64,000 nt of DNA from AV40 sp963817335 (lineage in GTDB: Bacteria > Verrucomicrobiota > Verrucomicrobiia > Chthoniobacterales > UBA10450). The notes under the pieces were generated by a model that saw nothing but the letters and a program-made list of their open reading frames with translations, was not told the origin of the DNA and did not search any database. The translations under genes were made by a program, and so were the position numbers. Below, in pieces: positions 1 through 8,039 of this stretch (position 1 is the first letter of the stretch; each line of letters opens with the position of its first letter). Location: the NCBI GenBank assembly GCA_963817335.1, contig CAWFNX010000001.1, forward strand, positions 372,001-436,000. Reading direction: 5' to 3'.

Positions 1-1316
1 GTTAATGCAGGTGCCTGGCTCTCCCGGGCCACGCCTGGATTGGCGAGCAAACCGAAAACAAAAGCGAGTAGCAGGGCGTTCGCCGGAATGTGCAGGTTAA
101 AATCTACGATCGAATGAACGACATAAGCGGCGATCGCCGCGAGTGCACCAATTTGCAGAGCCAGCGCGTTGCTAAAGAGACGGGTCGAGACCGCGACGCG
201 TTTTGGACCCAAGCGCAGGAAATTGCGCCACCCGTTGTAAAGGTGCGTGCCGAAGAAAATCAGAAAGAAAGCGACGCCGACGACGCCATATTCGGCCAGA
301 AGCTGGAGGTAATCATTGTGAGCATATACCGGATCTTTGTTGGTTACTTCGGCGCGGAATTCCCGCCCGTAGTAAAGGTAGGTGCCGCTGCCCGTGCCGA
401 TCACCGGCTGGAGTTGCCATTGCTGGATTGCTGCCCGCCACATATCCGGACGGCGGTTGTATCCTTCATCCGTGATGCTGCCCCGGGCGCGTTCGGTAAC
501 GAACAAACTTTGCTGGGCGAGAAAAAAAACGATCAGGACAACCAGGCCCGCTACTGCAAAAGTAGTCCCCCCGACCCTTCTAAAGATGGCCGATCCGGCG
601 CGCGATAGCACGATTACGCTCAGCGCGGCGAAGACGATCAAACCCGCAGCGCTGCTAAAGTAGCCGCCCCTGCTGCCCGTCAGGATCAGAGCCACATAGC
701 AAATCGCGCCCACGTAAAGCACAAGGAGCTTCACCCAAACAGGCCGGCGGCCCCAACAGGTTATGCTTAATCCAAAAATGCCCAGGACCTCGAGCAAGCC
801 GGCAAAATGATTTGGGTTAACATAGAATCCGCTGGCCCGTCGTCCGTAATCGAACCGCTGTAGAAATGGAATCAACATGAAGTTGGTTCCGTCCCTGAAT
901 TGAAGGGCGGCCACGCAAATCTGAACCACGCCAAGCGCGAGAAGAAAAAACAGAAACCACATTCGTTGCCTTGAATCGGTGAAAACCGTGGCCACGAACG
1001 AATAAATCAAAAGACATCCCAACACCGAATAGATGTCGGGTCGGGCCAAGTAATCGACCGGCGACAACAATGCGCGCAACAGCACGTAACCAAAAAAGAC
1101 AGCTGTGCTGAGAAGACAGACTTGGTTTGGCGGCGGTTTCGACCGCGCAATCGAAACCAGAGCGAAGACCGACATCACTCCCAACAATCCGTAAGCCGGA
1201 AGGCTGAAGAGCAATCGGGTGCCGCCGATCAACGTCTGAATGACGGCAAAGGCCGCGGCGAACAGGATTCCGCAAACAGCGATCGAACCGCGGATCAGAG
1301 CATCCGTTAGTTTCAC
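1..1316 (-). CDS. O-antigen ligase / Wzy-type polymerase family membrane protein (3' end outside window)
   Basis: The frame is open from a GTG at 1316 to the window edge, so at least 438 residues are present and the C-terminus is missing. An in-frame TAG lies two codons before the GTG, so translation cannot start further upstream. The protein is hydrophobic with many predicted membrane helices. It carries NPNHFAGLLE near residues 167-176, LTGSRGGYFSS near 212-222, and a large loop ending in AHNDYLQLLAEYG. This is the pattern of the O-antigen ligase/polymerase (Wzy_C, WaaL) superfamily, whose members join lipid-linked glycans at the outer face of the inner membrane. It lies in the same direction as the exported protein gene upstream, but a terminator separates them. 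Whether it is a ligase or a polymerase cannot be told from sequence. Confidence 0.82.
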   Translation of the reverse strand, partial: MKLTDALIRGSIAVCGILFAAAFAVIQTLIGGTRLLFSLPAYGLLGVMSVFALVSIARSKPPPNQVCLLSTAVFFGYVLLRALLSPVDYLARPDIYSVLGCLLIYSFVATVFTDSRQRMWFLFFLLALGVVQICVAALQFRDGTNFMLIPFLQRFDYGRRASGFYVNPNHFAGLLEVLGIFGLSITCWGRRPVWVKLLVLYVGAICYVALILTGSRGGYFSSAAGLIVFAALSVIVLSRAGSAIFRRVGGTTFAVAGLVVLIVFFLAQQSLFVTERARGSITDEGYNRRPDMWRAAIQQWQLQPVIGTGSGTYLYYGREFRAEVTNKDPVYAHNDYLQLLAEYGVVGVAFFLIFFGTHLYNGWRNFLRLGPKRVAVSTRLFSNALALQIGALAAIAAYVVHSIVDFNLHIPANALLLAFVFGLLANPGVARESQAPAL

Positions 1317-1371
1317 AGTCTAATTGCAGCACTCATTTGTTCGTCGGCTTTTATTTATGTGGAGATCAAAA

Positions 1372-1413
1372 CCGCAAAAGAAAAGCCGTTGCGGTGAAGA
1401 TCGCAACGGCTTT
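1372..1413 (-). terminator. Rho-independent terminator after the adhesin-like gene
   Basis: A perfect 12-bp inverted repeat (1382-1393 and 1402-1413) with an 8-base loop is followed on the minus strand by TTCTTTT. It lies about 20 bases after the stop of the minus-strand gene at 1435-2250, and so separates that gene from the O-antigen ligase-like gene. Confidence 0.85.
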
Positions 1414-1434
1414 GCAGAAAAACGCGTTTTTCGA

Positions 1435-2250
1435 TTACGGATTCGTGCTCGGGCTAACAGCACTGCCGCCGGAGGTAATCACCACTTGGTCGGCAATAAC
1501 TTTTCCATTCACACGACCGCCGCTCAGATCCACCTTGCGATTGAGAGCCAGCAAGATTCCGGACATTCCCGATTTTCCGGTGAAGGCAACCTGGCTGCCT
1601 TTTCCGAGAATATTGAACAGGACATTCTGAGGCGGCACGCCTGAAAGCACGATCTGAGAGTTACCGGTGAGAGCAAAACTCTTAGTGACATTAATGATGA
1701 AGCTCGTGGTCGCGGTGCCCTGAAGCGTGAAGGTAGCGCCGCCGTTCAACTTGAAATCCTGAAGGCTGAGCACAACTTTCTCGCCCGGCGCACCCGTAAT
1801 GGTCATCGATGCCTTCACGTCGGTCAGTGACGCATAAGCCGGAGTGACTGCCTCCATTGCGGCGGCGTCGGAAAGCATCTGCGCATCGGCCAAGGCCGCG
1901 TTTAGTTGCGGGTCGTTATTGGTAACGCTGCCGGTGATTTTGGCGCCGCCGGACGTCTTCGGACTGCCGCCGCTGTGCATTACCAGGTTGCCCTGAATGT
2001 TGCTGCTTCCGGTGATCGATAACGTCCCCTGGCCACCGACGCCGTAGTTTCCAATCACGAACGATGGTCCGGTGATGGTGTTATCGGTGAAGCCTGCGTC
2101 GCCCTTTGCGAGCACGGTGAAATAGTCCGCCGAGCCTACATTAATCGCGCCGCCGGGAAGGGTGTCGGTGGCTGCGCCTGCGGTAAAGATGCCGGCCGCG
2201 ACAAAGGCGATCGACAGCGACATGAAGAGACGTTTGTAGTGCATGACCAT
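1435..2250 (-). CDS. Exported choice-of-anchor-A / ice-binding-like protein
   Basis: 271 residues. The N-terminus has a Sec signal (KRLF then a hydrophobic run ending AGAA). The rest is low in charge and rich in G, S, T, N and V in short beta-strand repeats. The segment VLSLQDFKLNGGATFTLQG, then INVTKSFALTG, then NVLFNILGKGSQVAFTG, then GILLALNRKVDLSGG and NGKVIADQVVI resembles the conserved half of choice-of-anchor-A and DUF3494 ice-binding-like domains. These are beta-helical extracellular adhesins. No PEP-CTERM or other sorting tail is visible, so it may be secreted or periplasmic. The start could be the first ATG or the third codon (also ATG). Family assignment is by pattern only. Confidence 0.6.
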   Translation of the reverse strand: MVMHYKRLFMSLSIAFVAAGIFTAGAATDTLPGGAINVGSADYFTVLAKGDAGFTDNTITGPSFVIGNYGVGGQGTLSITGSSNIQGNLVMHSGGSPKTSGGAKITGSVTNNDPQLNAALADAQMLSDAAAMEAVTPAYASLTDVKASMTITGAPGEKVVLSLQDFKLNGGATFTLQGTATTSFIINVTKSFALTGNSQIVLSGVPPQNVLFNILGKGSQVAFTGKSGMSGILLALNRKVDLSGGRVNGKVIADQVVITSGGSAVSPSTNP

Positions 2251-2446
2251 AGTTTGGTTAAAGGTGAGTTTGCCGGCTAAAACGCGAAAAAGTCAAGGTT
2301 AAAAGTCGCACCTTCACAGGGATTTCACAATTATGTCGAAGCGCCGTAACGCGATTGCCGTATTTCATCGGATGCTGGCTTGCTAACGGTTCGTTGCCGA
2401 CTTGCAGCCTGGATGCCAGCCAGGGGTAAATCTTCCGGTTAAAATC

Positions 2447-2517
2447 AGCGGGCAACGGGAATCGAACCCGCATGGCCAGCTTGGAAGGCTGGAACTTTAC
2501 CATTAAGCTATGCCCGC
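2447..2517 (-). tRNA. tRNA-Gly (anticodon TCC)
   Basis: Read on the minus strand the 71-nt cloverleaf is complete: acceptor GCGGGCA pairs with TGCCCGC, the anticodon loop is CTTCCAA (TCC), the T-arm contains GGTTCGATTCC and the discriminator base is T. CCA is not encoded. Confidence 0.95.
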
Positions 2518-2651
2518 ATTTAGGCGCCAGTCCGGTTCAAGTGCCGATCCAGCTCGGACCGCTAAATTGCCGCGGGCTGGGGGAAGTGCCAAGCGGTTTT
2601 TGGGCTTTGACTGGCGTTTGCTATTTTTCTATGTGCGGTCTAGCTAGTCCG

Positions 2652-3335
2652 ATGAGGAATTTCCTTCTCGGTTTCGCCGCAGTTGGGCTCGTTTTTCTTT
2701 GCTCAGCTCGGGCGGATCTCACAATTGTCCAGCGAGTCGACGGCGTCGCCCAAAACGGTAACGTCACCGTGAAAATCAAGGGCGACAAGCAGCGGATCGA
2801 TGCGCCGTCCCAACCTACCAGAATTATCGACGGCAAGAGCGGGGAGATGACCGATCTGATCAGCGACCAGAAAAGTTTCGTGACGATTTCGGCCGCTCAA
2901 ATTAAGGCCGCGGCGGCTAGCATGAATCTCAGTCCCGACAAGAACTCTACTGCCTCCAAGCTGACTCCAACCGGAAAGAAAGAAACAATCAACGGCTACG
3001 AAACGGAGGAGTACGTTTACGAAACTCCGCAATTCAAGGCATCGTTTTGGGTGGCCAAGAAATATCCGGGTGCGGCTGAAATCCTGAAACAAATGCAAGC
3101 GCCAATCTCCGGCGCCTGGAAACCGAGCAACATGGGCATGCCCGATTACACCGACTTTGCCGGAATGCCGCTTAAGACAATAATTTCCGTCGGTGAGAGT
3201 CAGGTCGCGACCACGATCATCTCGATCAAGCAGGACCTGCTGAGTGCCAGCGAGTTTGAAATTCCGAAAGATTTTCAGCCATTAAAGCAGCAGACCCAGC
3301 CCGGCGGAGCTCCCGCCACCTCTTCGACGCCGTAA
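2652..3335 (+). CDS. Exported DUF4412-like protein
   Basis: 227 residues from the ATG at 2652. The frame is open further upstream but would run into the tRNA gene, so this start is preferred because it gives a clean signal peptide (MRNFLLGFAAVGLVFLCSARA). The mature part has VKIKGDKQRID near residues 41-51, TIINGYETEEYVYE-like elements and a repeated strand pattern seen in DUF4412/LolA-like periplasmic proteins, which bind lipids or have unknown roles. It is followed 17 bases later by maf in the same direction. No catalytic motif is seen. Confidence 0.6.
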   Translation: MRNFLLGFAAVGLVFLCSARADLTIVQRVDGVAQNGNVTVKIKGDKQRIDAPSQPTRIIDGKSGEMTDLISDQKSFVTISAAQIKAAAASMNLSPDKNSTASKLTPTGKKETINGYETEEYVYETPQFKASFWVAKKYPGAAEILKQMQAPISGAWKPSNMGMPDYTDFAGMPLKTIISVGESQVATTIISIKQDLLSASEFEIPKDFQPLKQQTQPGGAPATSSTP

Positions 3336-3352
3336 TGCGTCGCGTTTGACGG

Positions 3353-3943
3353 GTGCGTCCGACGTTGTTGCTGGCCTCGAATTCGCCGCGCCGGCGCGAT
3401 TTGTTATCTGACGCCGGATTTGAATTTGAAATCTGCGCGCCCAACATCGCCGAAAGGTTTGAGGTGGATCTTACCCTGCGCGAGCTGACTGCGTTCAATG
3501 CGATCCGAAAGGCGATGGCGACGGCGCGGGCGCACCCAAAGAACATTGTCCTTGCCGCCGACACTCTTGTCGCGATTGACGATCACGTTCTTGGAAAGCC
3601 GAACGACGTCGCCGAAGCCGTCGCAATGTTGCAGCGGTTAAGCGGAAAGGCCCATGAAGTTTGCACTTCGGTTTTTGTCTGCCATCTCGCTCACGGAAAA
3701 TCGACGAGCTTCTCGGAAATTTCGCGCGTTCGTTTTCGACGTCTTACCCGCGACGAGATCGATCGCTACCTGGCGCGAGTGAATCCCCTCGACAAGGCCG
3801 GCGCTTACGCCGCGCAAGGTTTCGGCAGCGAAGTGATCGAGAAAATCGACGGGTCGTTTTCAAATGTGGTGGGCCTGCCGATGGAAAAAACGGCGTCCGC
3901 CCTGGTCGAGTTCGGGATCCGACCGGAAACCAAAACTGCTTGA
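3353..3943 (+). CDS. maf: Maf-family nucleoside triphosphate pyrophosphatase
   Basis: 196 residues, the usual length. The N-terminal LLASNSPRRRDLL is the Maf signature with the Ser-Arg-Arg triphosphate-binding residues. AADTLVAIDD holds the catalytic acidic residue and NPLDKAGAYAAQGFGS is the conserved C-terminal motif. Maf proteins hydrolyse dTTP/UTP or modified NTPs and prevent their incorporation. The start is the GTG at 3353 because an in-frame TGA lies two codons upstream. It ends tail to tail with the AI-2E transporter gene; both stops lie in one hairpin. Confidence 0.93.
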   Translation: MRPTLLLASNSPRRRDLLSDAGFEFEICAPNIAERFEVDLTLRELTAFNAIRKAMATARAHPKNIVLAADTLVAIDDHVLGKPNDVAEAVAMLQRLSGKAHEVCTSVFVCHLAHGKSTSFSEISRVRFRRLTRDEIDRYLARVNPLDKAGAYAAQGFGSEVIEKIDGSFSNVVGLPMEKTASALVEFGIRPETKTA

Positions 3944-3965
3944 TCCACCGCGGATCAAGATTTTG
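3939..3965. terminator. Bidirectional terminator between maf and the AI-2E transporter
   Basis: The stems CTTGATCC (3939-3946) and GGATCAAG (3952-3959) are perfectly complementary around a 5-base loop. ATTTTG follows on the plus strand, and CAGTTTTGG on the minus strand. Both convergent stop codons lie inside it. Confidence 0.6.
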
Positions 3966-4932
3966 CCGCAACTTCGGTCTTCAACATTTCGACTCGCAGA
4001 TAATTCAAGACCACCGGGGCCAGCACGAGTCCCGGAACTCCCATCAACCGTTCACCAATGATCAGCGCGATTAGTGTCAGCCAAACCGGATTGTGGATTC
4101 GTTGACCGATAATCGTGCTGTTAAGAAAGTATTCCAGCTTGTGTACGAGAATCAGAAAAACCAACGACGCGATTGCCAGTTTCAACGAAACAGACAGAGC
4201 AACGAAGGCAATGATCGTGTTGCTGATGAGATTGCCGGCGATCGGAACGAGCCCGCATAAAAATGTGAGCGCGATCAACAGTGGGGCATGGGGGAGTCGC
4301 ACGCTCAGAAGAAAAATGCCGGTAAGGACCGTGTTGATGATCGAAATTGTGATTTGCGCGCCCATTACGGTTTCGAAGCTGCGATAGAAATCGCGGAACC
4401 GGGTGGAGATTTCTTCGGTGCAAACAACATAAAGATTGTTCCTCGGAGTGCCGGCGCCAGGCTGCACGTCGAAGCCTCCTTTGAAAAACAGACTCGACCC
4501 AATGACGATTCCAAGAATGCTCAGAACGATCACGGTAAAAGTGTTGCCGGCAAAATGAGCAACGCTCTCCAGGTAATGCGCTTCCTGTCTGAGCTCGGTC
4601 ACAATGGCGTCGCGCAAACTGTCGAAATCTGTGAACGGTAATTCGATCTGGCGTTTCTGAGCCCACGCGCTCGCCGATGGAATCGAGGTGTCGGCGACCT
4701 CGGGAAGCGCGAGAATTGTTGCGCGCAGAAAAAATGTAGCGGCGGTAGCGATCCCTAAAACGAGCAAGGCAAAAAGGACGAGGGCGAGCCATCTTGCTCT
4801 GGCCACGCGATAAATTTGGCGGAGCGCGAAATACGAAAACAACAGTACCAGGAGGGGCGGTCCGAGATGAAAAAATCCCGCCAGCAAAAGAGTGGCGGCC
4901 AGCAGGCCGTAGGAAATTCGGGTGGGCGTCAT
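3955..4932 (-). CDS. AI-2E family (PerM-like) membrane transporter
   Basis: 325 residues from the ATG at 4932. A TTG at 4992 in the same frame would add 20 polar residues and is less likely. The protein has about eight membrane helices. Family hallmarks are FLCGLVPIAGNLISN near two-thirds of the chain, then VHKLEYFLNSTIIGQRIHNP, and GVPGLVLAPVVLNYL near the end. AI-2E/PerM proteins are inner-membrane permeases with varied substrates (AI-2 export, sodium/proton antiport). The substrate here cannot be inferred. The DUF2127 gene lies just upstream in the same direction. Confidence 0.85.
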   Translation of the reverse strand: MTPTRISYGLLAATLLLAGFFHLGPPLLVLLFSYFALRQIYRVARARWLALVLFALLVLGIATAATFFLRATILALPEVADTSIPSASAWAQKRQIELPFTDFDSLRDAIVTELRQEAHYLESVAHFAGNTFTVIVLSILGIVIGSSLFFKGGFDVQPGAGTPRNNLYVVCTEEISTRFRDFYRSFETVMGAQITISIINTVLTGIFLLSVRLPHAPLLIALTFLCGLVPIAGNLISNTIIAFVALSVSLKLAIASLVFLILVHKLEYFLNSTIIGQRIHNPVWLTLIALIIGERLMGVPGLVLAPVVLNYLRVEMLKTEVAAKS

Positions 4933-5004
4933 GATTGGCGATCGCCGGGAAACATCTCGAAGAATGCTCGTTTCCGCCGAGACATCGGGCAACGAAGAAT
5001 TCGC

Positions 5005-5559
5005 CTAACGAGTTTCGACGAGCTCGCGGGTGGGTTTGGATGGCGGCGCCATTTTATCTCGTCTCAGAACCAGATACAGGAACCAGACAATGAAGCAGTT
5101 TGCCAGCAACAGAATGAGCGGGGCAACAATTGCGTGATGAGTAATCAAGCGGTGCCAGACATGCCTGACTTCGAGTGGAATCAACGCCCCGGTGGCAAAG
5201 ATCATCAAAAATTCGGCCCAGCGTTTCTCGAGATAAACCCCGATGCCTTCGGTCAGAAGCACCGTGCAGTAGAACAGCGCCAGAAATCCGGTCGCCCGTA
5301 ACGCGCCGCCGCCGCTCACGATTTCCTGCAACTTGTTCAAGAGGAAAAGGACCGCCCTGGTGTGATGGAGGAGCAGTTGGTCCTCGCTCCAGTCCGAGAT
5401 CTGGTCGAGCCAGGCCGGCCGGCTGTTTAGAAACAGGAGCGAGAATCCGAGCCCAAAAAGCAATACGCCTTTAAAAATTTTAAAGAGGGCAATGACCTTG
5501 AGGTAACGATGCTTGCGCGGTTCCTGCAAAATCGCAGGGACATGCGCCTGATCATTCAT
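5005..5559 (-). CDS. DUF2127-family membrane protein
   Basis: 184 residues with four likely membrane helices. The opening KHRYLKVIALFKIFKGVLLF and the central GIGVYLEKRWAEFLMIF with a following EVRHVWHR match the DUF2127 layout of small inner-membrane proteins of unknown function. It lies in the same direction as the downstream AI-2E transporter and may be co-transcribed with it. Confidence 0.75.
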   Translation of the reverse strand: MNDQAHVPAILQEPRKHRYLKVIALFKIFKGVLLFGLGFSLLFLNSRPAWLDQISDWSEDQLLLHHTRAVLFLLNKLQEIVSGGGALRATGFLALFYCTVLLTEGIGVYLEKRWAEFLMIFATGALIPLEVRHVWHRLITHHAIVAPLILLLANCFIVWFLYLVLRRDKMAPPSKPTRELVETR

Positions 5560-5583
5560 CCATCAACTCTTCGCTGAACTCTT

Positions 5584-6015
5584 TCACTCCGCAATGACGG
5601 GATTCGCCCGACAGCAGATTTCCAGTTTGTTGCCGTCCGGGTCTTCAAAAAAGAACGCGTAATATCCGGGGCTGTATTCCGGCTCTACTTGAGGGCCGTC
5701 AAGGTTTGTGCCGCCAGCCTTTCGCACTAATTCGGCGATTTCGTCCACTTTTTCGTGGGCGTCCGCCCAAAACGCGATACGGCTATTGTTTGGTTGATGG
5801 TTTTTATCTTCGGTGAGCCCAAAAAACTCAGACGGCTTGCCGTCTCCAGCAGAATAAAAAGTGTGGAAAGTCTCGCCCGCGATTCCTGGCGGCGGCGGTT
5901 CGTGCTTTTGGTGAACAAATCCGAGCTGGGGAAGAAATCCTGCGTAAAACTTCACTGCACTTTCCATGTTTTTCACGCGTAAATCAATGTGATCGAACAA
6001 TCTCGTTCTCATCAC
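5584..6015 (-). CDS. VOC (glyoxalase / bleomycin-resistance fold) protein
   Basis: 143 residues. FDHIDLRVKNMESAVKFYAGFLPQLGF is the first beta-alpha-beta-beta-beta unit (split here by loop insertions), and EYSPGYYAFFFEDPDGNKLEI is the second with the typical DPDGN-x-LE ending. His at the start of the domain and Glu near the end are candidate metal ligands. The ATG overlaps the TGA of the upstream DUF3052 gene by 4 bp, so the two are translationally coupled. The substrate is unknown. Confidence 0.85.
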   Translation of the reverse strand: MMRTRLFDHIDLRVKNMESAVKFYAGFLPQLGFVHQKHEPPPPGIAGETFHTFYSAGDGKPSEFFGLTEDKNHQPNNSRIAFWADAHEKVDEIAELVRKAGGTNLDGPQVEPEYSPGYYAFFFEDPDGNKLEICCRANPVIAE

Positions 6016-6425
6016 TTCGATTTTCGGTTTTCGCGACGAATCATCAACTTTAATCCCGACCAGATTTCATCGATCGCGCATACCTTGATATCGACAAAAC
6101 CGAGCGGCAGCGCCACTGCGCGAATCACGTCCTCGGAAATGTCGGTTGGCACGCCGGACGACTTCTTTGGCCAGGACACCCAAACTGCGGCATCGTCGGC
6201 GATCTTCCGGCGCAGGGTTTGGAGATGCGCTTGCAAGACCTGGCGCTCTTTGGCGAAAAGATGCACGAATTTTGTTTTTCCGACCGGGCGAGTCGCGAAA
6301 TTTACCCCGCTCGGGATTTGGCCGAGCAACTTACGATAATTTTCCGGGGCATCGATCGCGACGACGATCGTGTCCGGTTTTATTCCGAGTTTTTGCGGAA
6401 GCGGTGTTCCGGAATAGCCAGCCAT
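6012..6425 (-). CDS. DUF3052-family protein
   Basis: 137 residues. It starts MAGYSGTPLPQKLGIK, the typical opening of the family, followed by a Rossmann-like alternation and the conserved VWVSWPKKSSGV. A Lys/Trp-rich loop and VDIKVCAIDEIWSGLKL complete the pattern. The biochemical role of DUF3052 is unknown. It forms a two-gene unit with the VOC gene (ATGA overlap). Confidence 0.8.
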   Translation of the reverse strand: MAGYSGTPLPQKLGIKPDTIVVAIDAPENYRKLLGQIPSGVNFATRPVGKTKFVHLFAKERQVLQAHLQTLRRKIADDAAVWVSWPKKSSGVPTDISEDVIRAVALPLGFVDIKVCAIDEIWSGLKLMIRRENRKSK

Positions 6426-6487
6426 GGTTGCTTGATACGTAATCTTTGCCCGATTGGGAAGTTAACTTGACTAAGGCCTTGCCGTCT

Positions 6488-6515
6488 GGAAACTAAATAT
6501 ACTGTTAGAGTTTCC
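6488..6515. promoter_or_regulatory. Candidate TetR operator
   Basis: A perfect 7-bp inverted repeat, GGAAACT (6488-6494) and AGTTTCC (6509-6515), with an AT-rich 14-bp centre, ends 4 bases before the GTG start of the TetR gene. The position fits autoregulation, with the regulator blocking its own operon. The centre contains TATACT, which could serve as a -10 element. Confidence 0.45.
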
Positions 6516-6519
6516 GAAA

Positions 6520-7164
6520 GTGACTACCACCAGCAGACCAAGATCCAAAATCGTGCGCCCGGGGCGAAGCCGGGGGAAGGATTCAACCCGACAACGGATC
6601 GTGGATGCGGCCCGCGCCCACTTCTTCAGTCACGGATTTCGCAGTGTGACGATGGACGATTTGGCGAATGAGTTGGGGATCAGCAAGAAAACCTTGTATG
6701 CGCATTTCCCCGGCAAGCTCGACCTGCTGGAGGCGGTCCTGGCGGATAAGTTTGCCAGTGTCGAGTCAACCTTGAAAGAGGTCACCCGGGCCCATCCCCA
6801 TGATTTCTCGGCGGCGCTGCCTGACCTTCTGGCCAACACCCGCCGCGAATTGGATGAGATCAAGCCGCCGTTTATTCGCGACATTCGCCAGAAGGCGCCA
6901 CACGTTTTCAAAGTCGTCGAACGCCGTCGCGCCGCGTTGATCGAGCGTTACTTCGGAAAACTTTTCGTCGAGGGCCAGCGCGCAGGAATGGTTCGCAAAG
7001 ACGTTCCGGCCAACCTGATGATCGAGATCCTGCTGGCGATGGTCCAGGCGATCATGAATCCCGCGAAGATGGAAGAGCTCGGGATGGTCCCGAAGGAAGG
7101 CTTCGCCGCGATCATAAAGATCGTGCTCGAAGGCGCGCTCACATCGAAGGGACGAACAAAGTGA
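6520..7164 (+). CDS. TetR-family transcriptional regulator
   Basis: 214 residues. The N-terminal helix-turn-helix spans about residues 22-68: RIVDAARAHFFSHGFRSVTM, then DDLANELGISKKTLYAHFPGK. The C-terminal half is the variable ligand and dimer domain. It starts with GTG, with no in-frame ATG before the HTH and no clear Shine-Dalgarno. It is the first gene of an efflux operon, overlaps the HlyD gene by 4 bp (GTGA) and resembles the arrangement of CecR with ybhGFSR. It probably represses its own operon through the inverted repeat just upstream. Confidence 0.92.
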   Translation: MTTTSRPRSKIVRPGRSRGKDSTRQRIVDAARAHFFSHGFRSVTMDDLANELGISKKTLYAHFPGKLDLLEAVLADKFASVESTLKEVTRAHPHDFSAALPDLLANTRRELDEIKPPFIRDIRQKAPHVFKVVERRRAALIERYFGKLFVEGQRAGMVRKDVPANLMIEILLAMVQAIMNPAKMEELGMVPKEGFAAIIKIVLEGALTSKGRTK

Positions 7165-8039
7165 GCTCGTTTTTGATCAGGCGAGGAGTGGCGCTGTTGC
7201 GCGCGAGTGTGGTGTTCGCGTTGCTGGTGGTGTTCGTTGGTTGCAACAGCCGGAAGAACGCCGTCTCGGGAACAATCGAAGTGGACGAGGCGCATGTTGG
7301 ACCGCGTTCCGGCGGACGGGTAGAGAAAATTTTCGCGCAAGAAGGCGACCGCTTACATGAAGGGCAGATCATCGTCCAATTGGAAGCGCCGGAACTTCGG
7401 GCCCGTCGGGATTTGGCTGCGGCGCAAATCGACACGGCTATTCACAATGCCGACGCCCAGGCCGCGCAGTTGGATTTCTTGCAGTCGAATGCGAAACGCG
7501 AATTGGATTTGCTCCAACGCAAAGTTGTGTCGCCCAATGAAGCTCAGCAAGCAGACAGCGCAGCCCGATCCCAGGAAAAAAACGTGGAGGCTGCGCGGAT
7601 GCAAGTGGCCCAGATGCGCGCACAGCTTGCCGATATCGACGCCCAACTAGCCGAGATGCAGGTGACTGCGCCGACCGATTCCGTGCTGGAAGTGCTCAAT
7701 GTGAAGGTCGGCGACATCCTGGTGCCGCCGTTTAATCAGGAGGCAGCGACCTTGCTGCTGACAAATCATCTCTGGGTCCGCGTTTACGTTCCCGAGACCT
7801 GGCTGGGCAAGATCAAACTAGGCGAGCAGGTCCGGGTCCGAGTCGATTCTTTTCCGGGCCAGGATTTTCCGGGCGAAGTCGAGCAGGTCAATCGCCAGGC
7901 CGAATTCACCCCGCGCAACGTCCAGACGGTCGAAGACCGCATCAAACAAGTCTTCGGCGTAAAGATTCGTTTGCCGAATAACGACGATCGTCTGCGCGCT
8001 GGCATGGCTGCGGACGTTTATTTCCCAAACGTGCCATGA
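7161..8039 (+). CDS. HlyD/YbhG-type periplasmic adaptor (membrane fusion) lipoprotein
   Basis: 292 residues. A signal anchor ending VVFVGCNS suggests a lipobox with Cys near residue 28. The first half-lipoyl segment is HVGPRSGGRVEKIFAQEGD, a long coiled coil spans about residues 75-160 (many Q/A/R/L heptads), and the second lipoyl and beta-barrel segments follow (VTAPTDSVLEVLNVKVGD, then LWVRVYVPE). It would link the ABC transporter in the inner membrane to an outer-membrane exit duct. It overlaps both neighbours by 4 bp. Confidence 0.9.
   Translation: MSSFLIRRGVALLRASVVFALLVVFVGCNSRKNAVSGTIEVDEAHVGPRSGGRVEKIFAQEGDRLHEGQIIVQLEAPELRARRDLAAAQIDTAIHNADAQAAQLDFLQSNAKRELDLLQRKVVSPNEAQQADSAARSQEKNVEAARMQVAQMRAQLADIDAQLAEMQVTAPTDSVLEVLNVKVGDILVPPFNQEAATLLLTNHLWVRVYVPETWLGKIKLGEQVRVRVDSFPGQDFPGEVEQVNRQAEFTPRNVQTVEDRIKQVFGVKIRLPNNDDRLRAGMAADVYFPNVP

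Noticed and set aside
90..1310. Several open frames on the plus strand and one of 171 codons on the minus strand across the first 1.3 kb
   Set aside because: They are out-of-frame shadows of the O-antigen ligase-like gene; their translations are Arg/Pro/Cys-rich without family motifs.
2472..2651. N-terminal extension of the DUF4412-like protein
   Set aside because: It overlaps tRNA-Gly and has no coding character; the ATG at 2652 gives a proper signal peptide.
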